A stretch of DNA of 14,536 nucleotides from an uncultured Pseudomonadota bacterium (lineage in GTDB: Bacteria; Desulfobacterota_B; Binatia; UBA9968): NCBI GenBank assembly GCA_946478635.1, contig CAMLCX010000068.1, positions 1 to 14,536 on the forward strand. The letters run 5' to 3'. A model generated the notes under the pieces. It searched no databases, was not told the origin of the DNA, and saw only the letters and a list, made by a program, of their open reading frames with translations. A program made the translations under genes and the position numbers. The stretch's first letter is position 1; every line of letters begins with the position of its first letter. This document shows, piece by piece, positions 1-6,866 of this stretch.

Positions 1-450
1 TTTGTCACCTACTTGCCGGAGACGCGCTTGAGTCAGATCGTGCCGTTGATTCGCGACGATCCGCAAATGGAGTTGATCGCCGCGGCGAGCGAGCAGGAAG
101 CGGTGACGATCGCCGCGGGGGCAACCTTGGGCGGCAAACAGGCGGCAGTGTACATGGAGAACACCGGTATTTATGTATCGAGCTACAGCTTGCTGACGAT
201 CGGCAAGCAGCTCGGCGTGCCGATTCTGCTCGTGATCGGCTACCTGGGCGGCGTGCCCGACCAACGCAACAGTTTTCTCTATGCCACCATCGGCAGGCAC
301 ACGGTCCCGACGCTCGAAGCGCTGGGCATCGAGCACATGCTGCTGAACGATGGCGACGGCCTTGAAATCAAGATCAACGACGCAATGCGGGCAGCCAATG
401 CCTCGCGCGCGCCCTTCGCGCTGCTGTTCGCAGGGGAGTTTTCCGTATGA
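1..450 (+). CDS. Split TPP-dependent 2-oxoacid decarboxylase, alpha (PYR-domain) chain, 5' partial
   Basis: The frame is open from base 1 (F-V-T-Y-L-P-E-T-R-L), so the true start lies outside the window. The 149 visible residues look like the N-terminal PYR half of the sulfopyruvate/phosphonopyruvate decarboxylase group (ComD-like). The segment SEQEAVTIAAGATLGGKQ carries the Glu that in this family activates the thiazolium ring of thiamine diphosphate. It is followed by the usual glycine-rich run ending GVPILLVIGYLGG. In this family the alpha chain pairs with a separate PP-domain chain and decarboxylates a 2-oxoacid in the cytoplasm. The stop overlaps the next start as ATGA, so the two chains are translationally coupled. 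The family is clear, but the substrate is not: sulfopyruvate, phosphonopyruvate or an aryl-2-oxoacid are all possible. Confidence 0.85.
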   Translation, partial: FVTYLPETRLSQIVPLIRDDPQMELIAAASEQEAVTIAAGATLGGKQAAVYMENTGIYVSSYSLLTIGKQLGVPILLVIGYLGGVPDQRNSFLYATIGRHTVPTLEALGIEHMLLNDGDGLEIKINDAMRAANASRAPFALLFAGEFSV

Positions 451-1049
451 TCCGCCACGAATGTCTCGAGTTGCTTGCCGCCAAGATGACCGATCAACTG
501 GTGGTCACTTCGCAAAGCGGCCAGCGTATCGAGTGGTCGCATTTGTCGAAGCACGAAGGCAATTTGCTGGTCGGCATGATGGGCTGCGCCATCGGCGTGG
601 CGACGGGTTTGGCGCTGGCTTTGCCGCACCGCAAAGTGATCGCTCTCGATTCCGATGGCAGCGTGCTGCTGTCGCTGTTCAATCTGGCGACCCTCGGCAA
701 TCTGCGTCCAAAAAATTTGCTGGTTTATGTCTTCGACAACGGCGTTTACAGCGGCAGCCGCATCAGTTATCCGACCGCCACGGCGGGCGGCACCGACCTC
801 GCTGGAATGGCGCGCAGCGCCGGCATCGCCAATGCGCACACGATTCACGACGTCGAAGATTTCAAGAACAAGGGAATGGCGGCGCTCAGCCGCGCTGAAT
901 TGGCTTTCTTTGTTTGCAAGGTCGAAGAGAGCCTGCTGCACCGCGAGATTCCCCGGCCCAACACCGACCTCGCCGAGAATAAATATACTTTCGTGCGCTA
1001 CCTGGAACGGACGGAAGGCAAAACCATTCCATTCGTCGGGCGCGGTTGA
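447..1049 (+). CDS. Split TPP-dependent 2-oxoacid decarboxylase, beta (TPP-binding) chain
   Basis: A 200-residue protein matching the C-terminal PP half of split decarboxylases (ComE-like). The cofactor/metal motif is D-S-D-G-S at residues 68-72, with Asn98 about 28 residues on in VYVFDNG. Asp70 and Asn98 are the expected Mg2+ ligands. The usual GDG is SDG here, a small departure. The N-terminal half contains a glycine-rich stretch with the family pattern G-M-M-G-C-A-I-G. The ATG overlaps the alpha-chain stop by four bases and has a strong ribosome site, GGGGAG, at 433-438. With the upstream gene it should form a heteromeric cytoplasmic decarboxylase. The ComDE-type assignment is by pattern recognition; the substrate is unknown. 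Confidence 0.85.
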   Translation: MIRHECLELLAAKMTDQLVVTSQSGQRIEWSHLSKHEGNLLVGMMGCAIGVATGLALALPHRKVIALDSDGSVLLSLFNLATLGNLRPKNLLVYVFDNGVYSGSRISYPTATAGGTDLAGMARSAGIANAHTIHDVEDFKNKGMAALSRAELAFFVCKVEESLLHREIPRPNTDLAENKYTFVRYLERTEGKTIPFVGRG

Positions 1050-1073
1050 GTCGAGATTTACAGGGAGACTTCC

Positions 1074-2099
1074 ATGCAGAACCTATTGCGCCTCTTGGCA
1101 CTCGCCGTCAGCTTAGTTGTCAGTAGCCCATGGCCCGTCAGCGCTCAGGAATACAAAGACAAGACGGTGACGATCATCGTTGGCTATTCGCCCGGCGGGT
1201 CGTTCGATCTCTATGCGCGCGTGCTGGCCCGTTACATCGGCCGGTATCTGCCGGGCAATCCGACCAGGATCGTCGAGAACATGACCGGCGCCGGCGGATT
1301 GATTGCAGCCAATCACTTGTACAATCGGGTCAAGCCGGACGGATTGACGATCGGCGCCTGGGCGTCGCCGTTAGTGTTGCAGCAAATCATGGGCAACGAG
1401 GCGGCGCAGTTCGATGGGCGGCGGTTCGGCTATCTCGGCATTCCGAGCCCCTACGATACCGTGTGCACCTTCAATCAGCAGAGCGGCATCGCCAAGATGG
1501 AAGACTGGATCAACGCCAAGCGGGCCCAAAAGATTTCTACCATCGGCCCTGGTACCAGCACGTCCGACATTCCCAAACTGCTCAAAGCGGCGCTCAATTT
1601 GCCGATGGACGTCATCGACGGATACAAGGGCGGCGCGGACGCGCGACTGGCGGTGGAGTCAGGCGAAGTCGACGGTTACTGCGGTTCGTGGGGCACGGTG
1701 GAAACGGTTTGGCGAAGCGCCTATGAAAGCAAGAAAATCGTTCCCGTTTTACAAGTCGCGCGCAAGTCGCAGCCAAAGCACAAACATATTCCGCTGGCGG
1801 GCAATTACGCCAAGACGGAGGAAGCGCGTGAGCTGTTAAAAATTGCCGATGATGTGCATATCGCTCAATTTCCATTTTCCGTGCCCCCGGGCATGGCGAA
1901 GGACCGCCTCGAGCTGTTGCAGCGGGCGTTTATCAAAACCTTCAAAGACCGCGATCTCATCGCCGAGGCGAAGCGCTCGCAGCTGGATATCGAACCGGTG
2001 GACGGACCGACGATCACCAGGACACTCACCGGTCTCTACGATATCAAGCCGGCCACCGTTGCCAAACTCAAGGACATCCTGCTGGCCAAGAGAAAATAG
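1074..2099 (+). CDS. Bug/TctC-family periplasmic solute-binding protein
   Basis: A 341-residue protein with a Sec signal peptide: a short basic start, a hydrophobic core at about residues 5-20, and a likely cut after V-S-A before QEYKD. The mature part shows Bug/TctC landmarks: TIIVGYSPGGSFDLYARVLA, then IVENMTGAGGLIAANHLYN and KPDGLTIG. Length is normal for the family. These proteins bind carboxylates in the periplasm for tripartite tricarboxylate transporters. No tctA or tctB membrane gene lies in the window, so it is an orphan receptor here, which is common for Bug proteins. It starts 24 bases after the TPP beta chain with AGGGAG at 1062-1067, so probably shares that transcript. Two cysteines (VCTF and GYCGSW) could form a disulfide. 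Confidence 0.85.
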   Translation: MQNLLRLLALAVSLVVSSPWPVSAQEYKDKTVTIIVGYSPGGSFDLYARVLARYIGRYLPGNPTRIVENMTGAGGLIAANHLYNRVKPDGLTIGAWASPLVLQQIMGNEAAQFDGRRFGYLGIPSPYDTVCTFNQQSGIAKMEDWINAKRAQKISTIGPGTSTSDIPKLLKAALNLPMDVIDGYKGGADARLAVESGEVDGYCGSWGTVETVWRSAYESKKIVPVLQVARKSQPKHKHIPLAGNYAKTEEARELLKIADDVHIAQFPFSVPPGMAKDRLELLQRAFIKTFKDRDLIAEAKRSQLDIEPVDGPTITRTLTGLYDIKPATVAKLKDILLAKRK

Positions 2100-2179
2100 A
2101 ATCAGAAAACGCTCGGGGTGATCGGAGTTGGCAGCACGAATTTCTCGCATCACTGCCATTTCGCGCTCGGGCCTAAACC

Positions 2180-2208
2180 TTGACAGGTCCAGACCTTCCT
2201 TGTAGAGA
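2180..2208 (+). promoter_or_regulatory. Possible sigma-70 promoter upstream of extradiol dioxygenase
   Basis: A perfect TTGACA at 2180-2185 is followed 17 bases later by TAGAGA at 2203-2208, which matches only three of six -10 positions. It sits about 55 bases before the dioxygenase start in a 165-base spacer. The -35 and spacing are good and the -10 is poor, so this is a tentative call. Confidence 0.3.
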
Positions 2209-2264
2209 CTCATCAGGTCTTTTCATAGAGAGCGGCGAAATCTTCACACGGTGGAGTAATCCGT

Positions 2265-3221
2265 ATGGCGGAAATCGTAATCGGTATCGGCACATCGCAC
2301 AGTCCGCAGTTGAGCATTCGCGCGCAGGATTGGGATCACCTGTTAAAAAAGGACGAGACCGATCCGCGCCTGGATTATCCAGAGTTGCTCAAGCGAGCGA
2401 AGCCGGGGCTGGCAGCGGAGCTAACGCCCGAGAAGTTTCGCGAGCGCGATGAAGCGTGTTTGAAAGCGGTGAAAAACCTCGGCGACGCGCTGCAGAAGGC
2501 CAACGTCGATGTGGTGGTTGTTTTCGGCGACGATCAACAGGAACAATTTCACGACGAGAATATGCCGATGTTCGCCATCTATCACGGCAAGTCGCTGCCC
2601 GTGGTCAAGGATAACAAGCACCGGCCTTCGGGGTGGAAAGACGCGGAGCGCCAAGGCTGGGCGGAAACCGCGTCCGAGTATGAAACTGCACAGGACCTGG
2701 CGAATCATTTGATTCGCTCTTTGGTCGAGGCCGAGTTCGATATCGCGCGCTGCAACAAGTTGCGCGAAGAGATCGGCGTCGGCCACGCCTTCAGCTTTCT
2801 CTACCGGCGTGTGTTGCCTGGGAGCAGATTGCCGATGGTGCCGGTCATGGTGAACACTTATTATCCGCCGAACCAGCCGACGCCGAAGCGATGCTACGCG
2901 TTCGGCCAGGCGGTACGGAAAGCGATCGAGTCGTGGAATAGCGACAAACGCGTGGCGCTGATGGCATCGGGCGGTCTGAGCCATGTGGTGATCGATGAGG
3001 AAATCGACGCCATGGTTATCGACGGCCTGAAAAACAAAAAGCCGGAAGTCCTGTTTCGCCTGCCGCGTGAAAAGCTGCGCGGCGGCACTTCAGAGATCCT
3101 TAATTGGGTCGCGCTCGCCGGCGCCATGGAAAACCGGGATCTCAAGTTTTTTGAGTATGTGACAACTTATCGTTCGCCGGCGGCGACCGGTTGCGGGATG
3201 GGGTTTGCGTATTGGACCTAA
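2265..3221 (+). CDS. Class III extradiol ring-cleavage dioxygenase (LigB fold), variant iron site
   Basis: A 318-residue cytoplasmic protein of the LigB/protocatechuate 4,5-dioxygenase beta superfamily, whose members open catechol-type rings with O2 and Fe(II). Recognisable parts are the N-terminal GIGTSHSPQ with His12 (first iron ligand), GGLSHVV with His240 (the catalytic His, LigB His195), and GGTSEILNW with Glu277 (third ligand, LigB Glu242). The second ligand is odd: the LigB segment NDHASAF aligns without gaps to DDQQEQF, placing Gln91 where LigB has His61. About 45 residues are inserted between His12 and this segment. There is no LigA-like small subunit nearby. The start has GGTGGAG at 2251-2257. 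Neighbouring Rieske oxygenase genes support an aromatic role; activity with Gln at the iron site is not assured. Confidence 0.8.
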   Translation: MAEIVIGIGTSHSPQLSIRAQDWDHLLKKDETDPRLDYPELLKRAKPGLAAELTPEKFRERDEACLKAVKNLGDALQKANVDVVVVFGDDQQEQFHDENMPMFAIYHGKSLPVVKDNKHRPSGWKDAERQGWAETASEYETAQDLANHLIRSLVEAEFDIARCNKLREEIGVGHAFSFLYRRVLPGSRLPMVPVMVNTYYPPNQPTPKRCYAFGQAVRKAIESWNSDKRVALMASGGLSHVVIDEEIDAMVIDGLKNKKPEVLFRLPREKLRGGTSEILNWVALAGAMENRDLKFFEYVTTYRSPAATGCGMGFAYWT

Positions 3222-3236
3222 GGGTTGGGCGCTTTT

Positions 3237-3257
3237 GGGTCTCGGGTCTCGGGTTTT
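3237..3257 (+). repeat. 7-base tandem repeat (GGGTCTC x3, degenerate)
   Basis: Three contiguous heptamers, GGGTCTC, GGGTCTC and GGGTTTT, begin 16 bases after the dioxygenase stop codon. They are non-coding on the + strand. Similar short arrays with other unit lengths occur in other spacers of this window. Confidence 0.6.
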
Positions 3258-3290
3258 TGATTAGGATTCATAAACATCGGTTTAAACAAA

Positions 3291-3320
3291 AGCAGATCCT
3301 TCGCGTTCGTTGGGATGACA
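3291..3320. repeat. REP-like dispersed repeat remnant
   Basis: The stretch contains GATCCTTCG and TGGGATGACA separated by CGTTCGT. It resembles a short intergenic repeat often seen in environmental bacterial genomes (the CCTTCG...GGATGACA type). Only one copy of this form is seen in the window, so the call rests on recollection of that pattern. It sits in the 148-base spacer before the RraA-fold gene. Confidence 0.4.
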
Positions 3321-3369
3321 GTTCGCTGCAAGAAGGTGCCGATCAAGATACAGACTCATGAGAAAGTAG

Positions 3370-4032
3370 ATGACTAGAGAAGCGATCATCGAGAGGCTGG
3401 CGAAGCTTGATACCTGCGCGGTGTCCGATGCGCTGGATAGTTTGGGGCTGAAAGGCGCGACGTGGGGGGTCGGGCCGTTATGGCAATGCCCGCGAATAGC
3501 CGGGCGGGCGGTGACGATGAAAATAAAACCGGCGGGACTGCAGCAACCGACGCAGCATCTCGGCACCGCGCCCATCGAGGCGGCAAAGCCCGGCGATATT
3601 ATCGTCATCGACAATGGCGGCAAGCTGGAGTTTTCCTGCTGGGGCGGTTTGCTGGCGCTTTCGGCCAAGTTGAAGGGCCTGAGTGGCGTCGTGATCGACG
3701 GCGCGTCCCGCGACATTGATGAGGCGCGTGAGTTGGGCTTTCCCGTTTACGCGCGCGGCGCCGTGCCGATGACGGCGCGCGGGCGGGTGGTGCAAGAATC
3801 CTTCAACCAGGAAATCCAATTTGCCGGCGTGCAGTGCCTTCCCGGTGATTTAGTGCTCGCCGACGGTAGCGGCGTCGTGATCATTGCAAAAGAGAGAGAG
3901 AATGATGTCGTTGCGGCGGCGGAAACGATTTATCAAAAAGAACAAGAGATGGCCGCGGGTATTCGCAAAGGGTATTCCGGACTAGAGATGCTCGAGAAGC
4001 TCGGTTACGAGCAGATGTTGAACAAAAAATGA
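3370..4032 (+). CDS. RraA-fold protein (HMG/CHA aldolase-like), atypical metal site
   Basis: A 220-residue protein of the RraA/MenG-like family, which includes 4-hydroxy-4-methyl-2-oxoglutarate / 4-carboxy-4-hydroxy-2-oxoadipate aldolases, the pyruvate-releasing last step of protocatechuate 4,5-cleavage pathways. Seen here are DTCAVSDALDSLGLKG near the N-terminus, AKPGDIIVIDNGG, and GVVIDGASRDIDE with Arg114-Asp115 (substrate and metal contacts in aldolases). The aldolase signature is Asp-X20-Arg-Asp, but the position 21 before Arg114 is Gly93 (in CWGGLLALSAK), so the first acid is missing. It may still be a lyase using another acid, or a non-aldolase family member. An in-frame TAG directly precedes this ATG, so the start cannot lie further upstream; the ribosome site is weak. 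Its place after the extradiol gene fits a lower aromatic pathway. Confidence 0.8.
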   Translation: MTREAIIERLAKLDTCAVSDALDSLGLKGATWGVGPLWQCPRIAGRAVTMKIKPAGLQQPTQHLGTAPIEAAKPGDIIVIDNGGKLEFSCWGGLLALSAKLKGLSGVVIDGASRDIDEARELGFPVYARGAVPMTARGRVVQESFNQEIQFAGVQCLPGDLVLADGSGVVIIAKERENDVVAAAETIYQKEQEMAAGIRKGYSGLEMLEKLGYEQMLNKK

Positions 4033-4044
4033 AGCCGCCCACAT

Positions 4045-4084
4045 TGGAGTGATGGAGCAATGGAGTGTTGGGTTGCTGGAAGGG
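4045..4084 (+). repeat. 8-base degenerate tandem repeat (TGGAGTGA-like, five units)
   Basis: Five successive octamers in strict 8-base phase: TGGAGTGA, TGGAGCAA, TGGAGTGT, TGGGTTGC, TGGAAGGG. They fill much of the 106-base spacer between the RraA-fold gene and the first Rieske gene. No open frame on the + strand explains the period. Confidence 0.65.
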
Positions 4085-4138
4085 AGAGGATTGGGAACCC
4101 AGGATCTGCTCTAATGAGGCCAATCGTGAGGTCATAAC

Positions 4139-5323
4139 ATGCTCACGCACGAAGAAAATATTCTGTTGACACAAGTGAGCCGCGGCACGCCCTGCGGCGA
4201 ATTGTTGCGCCGCTACTGGCATCCCGTGGCCGCTGCCGCAGAGCTAACCGATGAAAAACCCATCAGAGCCGTGAAGATTCTCGGCGAGGAGTTGGTGATC
4301 TATCGCGATAAAGCGGGGCGGTACGGATTGGTCGGCGAACATTGCCCGCACCGCTTGGCATCCCTCGCGTTCGGCCGGGTTGAAGAGGAAGGTATCCGCT
4401 GTCCCTATCACGGCTGGAAATTCGATGGCGCCGGCAAGTGTCTCGAACAGCCGGCCGAGCCTCCTGAGGGAAAATTCAAAGACCGCATCAAGCACGTCGC
4501 TTATCCAGCGGAGTATCTCGGCGGGTTGATCTATGCCTATCTCGGTCCGGCGCCCGCGCCACTGTTACCGCGCTGGGATGTGCTCGTCTGGGAGCATGGC
4601 AGGCGCTGGATCGTCAAGGAGTCGATCATCGACTGCAACTGGCTGCAGCCGATGGAGAACTCAGTGGATCCGTCACACCTTTATTGGCTCCACGGCGATG
4701 CCGAGCGTTTTGCGCCGCGGTTGAAAACCTATGCAGAGAAGCACGAGTTTATCCGCTTCGAGTACGGCATCCGAAAACGTCGGACAACGTTGTCGTTGGC
4801 AACCGGAGGCGAATCCGCCGTGGACGATCATCCGTTGCTCTTTCCCACCGTATTGCGCCACGTGGCGCCCTATAACGAGGGCAGCGGGCACCGCCATAAT
4901 TTGCAGATTCGCGTGCCGGTGGATGATTTCCATACCCAGGTGTTTCGGGCGAATTTCTTGCCGATGGAGTCCGAAAGGTCGCCGGCGGATGCGCCGGTGC
5001 CTTTTCGCTTCACGCCGCTCAAGACCGGCCCGCGCGAGTACAAGATGGACATGATTCCGGCGCAGGACTCGATGGCATGGGAAACTCAGGGAGCGCGCGC
5101 GGACCGCACGCAGGAGCATCTCGGCGTCGGCGACGAAGGCGTCATCGCGCTGAGAAAACTCCTGCATGAACAAATCGAGCGCGTGCAGCAAGGGCTAGAA
5201 CCCATGGGTGTCATCCGCGATCCGGAAAAAAACAAAGTCATCGATCTCGGCGTGATCAACGAACGGATCGGCCTTTTTGGTAATGAGCGCTCCGTGACCA
5301 GTCAAAGCAAAGCCGCGTCTTAA
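4139..5323 (+). CDS. Phthalate-type Rieske oxygenase, alpha subunit (copy 1)
   Basis: A 394-residue oxygenase component of the phthalate 4,5-dioxygenase/vanillate demethylase group. It begins MLTHEEN...GELLRRYWHPV, the typical N-terminus. The Rieske [2Fe-2S] motif is Cys69-X-His71-X16-Cys88-X2-His91. The mononuclear iron motif is Asp177-X2-His180-X4-His185 within ENSVDPSHLYWLH; an Asp in the later segment GARADRTQEHLG is the likely third ligand. Such enzymes hydroxylate or O-demethylate aromatic acids using O2 and electrons from a separate reductase, which is absent from the window. The start has GAGG at 4128-4131, seven bases before ATG. It is paralogous to the next gene: 58 of the first 93 residues are identical by ungapped eye count. 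The substrate is not known. Confidence 0.92.
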   Translation: MLTHEENILLTQVSRGTPCGELLRRYWHPVAAAAELTDEKPIRAVKILGEELVIYRDKAGRYGLVGEHCPHRLASLAFGRVEEEGIRCPYHGWKFDGAGKCLEQPAEPPEGKFKDRIKHVAYPAEYLGGLIYAYLGPAPAPLLPRWDVLVWEHGRRWIVKESIIDCNWLQPMENSVDPSHLYWLHGDAERFAPRLKTYAEKHEFIRFEYGIRKRRTTLSLATGGESAVDDHPLLFPTVLRHVAPYNEGSGHRHNLQIRVPVDDFHTQVFRANFLPMESERSPADAPVPFRFTPLKTGPREYKMDMIPAQDSMAWETQGARADRTQEHLGVGDEGVIALRKLLHEQIERVQQGLEPMGVIRDPEKNKVIDLGVINERIGLFGNERSVTSQSKAAS

Positions 5324-5608
5324 TTTTTCCTGCATTCGCCTTTTACTGCCCCCGGGACTCCCGCAAATTGCGTGGAAGTTTCTCCTTTACCGATGCCCAC
5401 GATGTGGATAGCGGAAATCCACCAGTCCAAAGGCTTTGATTTTTAGCCATATGGTTAACGTATATATATTTTAGGCATTAGCTAACTAGCTGATTTATTT
5501 AATAAATTTTGCCAAAAGGTCTTGCGCAAGAGAAACCTGATCGACTATTATCAAACAGCCTAGCCATTGCATGGCAGTCGCTCGGCGAAATTGAGAGTAG
5601 GGGTTTCT
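5324..5608 (+). promoter_or_regulatory. AT-rich, palindrome-dense spacer upstream of second Rieske gene
   Basis: 285 bases without a supportable gene. The 3' half is strikingly AT-rich compared with its neighbours. Perfect or near-perfect palindromes are frequent: CGCAA-A-TTGCG (5362-5372), CCATATGG (5447-5454), AGCTA-AC-TAGCT (5480-5491), ATTTATT-T-AATAAAT (5493-5507) and TCTTGCGCAAGA (5520-5531). A weak promoter can be drawn as TTGATT at 5436-5441 and TATATA at 5461-5466 (19-base gap). The layout suggests an independently regulated promoter with operator sites for the second Rieske gene. No regulator gene is in view. Confidence 0.5.
5520..5531. promoter_or_regulatory. 12-base perfect palindrome, candidate operator
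   Basis: TCTTGCGCAAGA is a perfect 12-base inverted repeat 77 bases before the second Rieske start and downstream of the AT-rich promoter-like tract. A dyad of this kind is typical of dimeric repressors or activators. The binding protein cannot be named. Confidence 0.4.
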
Positions 5609-6775
5609 ATGCTGACCAAAGAAGAAAATGAAATGTTGACTGGCGTTGGTCCCGGCTCTCCGGCAGGTGACCTGCTCCGGCGCTATTGGTTTCCGGTCGC
5701 GGTTGCGAGCGAGCTTACCGCGGAAAATCCCACTCAACTCGTGCGCATTCTCGGTGAAACACTCGTACTCTTTCGTGACAAGTCCGGGCGCGTCGGTTTG
5801 ATCGATGACCGTTGCGCGCACCGGGGCGTTTCGCTTAGTTACGGACGCGTCGAAGCGCGCGGCATTTCGTGCCCGTACCACGGTTGGTTGTACGATACCC
5901 AAGGCAATTGTTTGGAGACTCCCGCCGAACCATGCAACAGCAAGTTTCATCTGACGGTGAAACAAAAAGCATACCCGGTGCAAGAACTGGTGGGTCTGTG
6001 CTGGGCCTATCTCGGCCCGCAGCCGGCGCCGCTATTCACCAACTTCGATATATGGTTTCGCAAAGACGGCCGGCGCAAGATTTTCATCCAGCCGCAACTC
6101 GACTGCAATTGGTTCCAGGCGATGGAGAACTCCATGGATCCGGCGCACTTGCAGATTCTGCATCAGGATACCGCCAACCGCGGCCGGCCGATTCAGGACA
6201 GCACGCGGGGATTGACCGATGACGTCCAGGAATTCGACTTTTACGAAGTTGGCTACGGCTTGATGAAGCGGCGCACCTATAGAAACGGCATCATCGACGA
6301 ACATCCGGTCATCTTCCCTAACATTTTGCGCCAGGGCAATGTCGGCCAAATCCGGGTGCCGATGGACGACACGCACACCAAAATTTATTTCGTTCGTTTT
6401 TTTCCGAGTGAAAATGGCGAGATCATCGAGGATGACGAGCCGCCGGTGGAGTATATCAAGCCGTATAAGAATCCGCCCGATGCGTTGCACCCGTACACGC
6501 GATTCCGTATGGATGCGGTCCAGGCGCAAGACCACATGGCTTGGGAAACTCAGGGACCGATCTGTGACCGCACCACCGAAAGATTAACCAGCACCGATCG
6601 CGGCATCATCCTGTTGCGTGCAGTGATGTTCCGCGAGATTAAAAAAGTTCAGCGCGGGCAAGATCCAATGGGCATTATTCGCGATGCTCAAAATAATCCA
6701 TTTATCGATACTCATCTGATGGAGTCCATCGCGCAAATCGGCCAAGATCGCGCTCCCCGCGCTGTAAACGAGTAA
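5609..6775 (+). CDS. Phthalate-type Rieske oxygenase, alpha subunit (copy 2)
   Basis: A 388-residue paralogue of the preceding Rieske gene. The frame is open further upstream to a TTG at 5567, but the ATG at 5609 is chosen: it has AGGGG at 5599-5603 and gives an N-terminus (MLTKEEN) that aligns residue for residue with copy 1. The Rieske ligands are Cys69, His71, Cys88 and His91; the catalytic iron motif is Asp177-X2-His180-X4-His185 in NSMDPAHLQILH. A likely third ligand Asp is in GPICDRTTERL. Both copies share DPMGIIRD near the C-terminus, while the substrate-pocket region (about residues 190-300) differs more, suggesting different substrates. It has its own upstream spacer and a strong terminator after it, so it may be a single-gene transcript. 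The reductase partner is not in the window. Confidence 0.92.
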   Translation: MLTKEENEMLTGVGPGSPAGDLLRRYWFPVAVASELTAENPTQLVRILGETLVLFRDKSGRVGLIDDRCAHRGVSLSYGRVEARGISCPYHGWLYDTQGNCLETPAEPCNSKFHLTVKQKAYPVQELVGLCWAYLGPQPAPLFTNFDIWFRKDGRRKIFIQPQLDCNWFQAMENSMDPAHLQILHQDTANRGRPIQDSTRGLTDDVQEFDFYEVGYGLMKRRTYRNGIIDEHPVIFPNILRQGNVGQIRVPMDDTHTKIYFVRFFPSENGEIIEDDEPPVEYIKPYKNPPDALHPYTRFRMDAVQAQDHMAWETQGPICDRTTERLTSTDRGIILLRAVMFREIKKVQRGQDPMGIIRDAQNNPFIDTHLMESIAQIGQDRAPRAVNE

Positions 6776-6791
6776 CCGCCGCCGGCGCAAC

Positions 6792-6831
6792 CGAGCCCCT
6801 CTAGTTTCCCTCCGGGGGGCTCGTTTTTTTT
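6792..6831 (+). terminator. Intrinsic terminator after second Rieske gene
   Basis: A perfect 8-base stem, CGAGCCCC (6792-6799) with GGGGCTCG (6816-6823), is followed directly by eight T (6824-6831). It lies 16 bases after the Rieske stop and separates the Rieske unit from the aldolase-ABC operon. Confidence 0.9.
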
Positions 6832-6866
6832 ACCATGGTGCCACGAGTGATCGCCCGTATTGGCGA

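Noticed and set aside
2421..2984. Minus-strand frame of 187 codons inside the extradiol dioxygenase gene
   Set aside because: Antisense shadow of a gene with clear LigB-fold motifs; rich in His and Arg as mirror frames are.
5567..5608. TTG start for the second Rieske protein
   Set aside because: The ATG at 5609 has AGGGG at the right distance and aligns exactly with the N-terminus of the first Rieske protein.
5495..5983. Minus-strand frame running from the second Rieske gene into the AT-rich spacer
   Set aside because: Most of it is antisense to the Rieske domain coding sequence and it shows no recognisable protein features.
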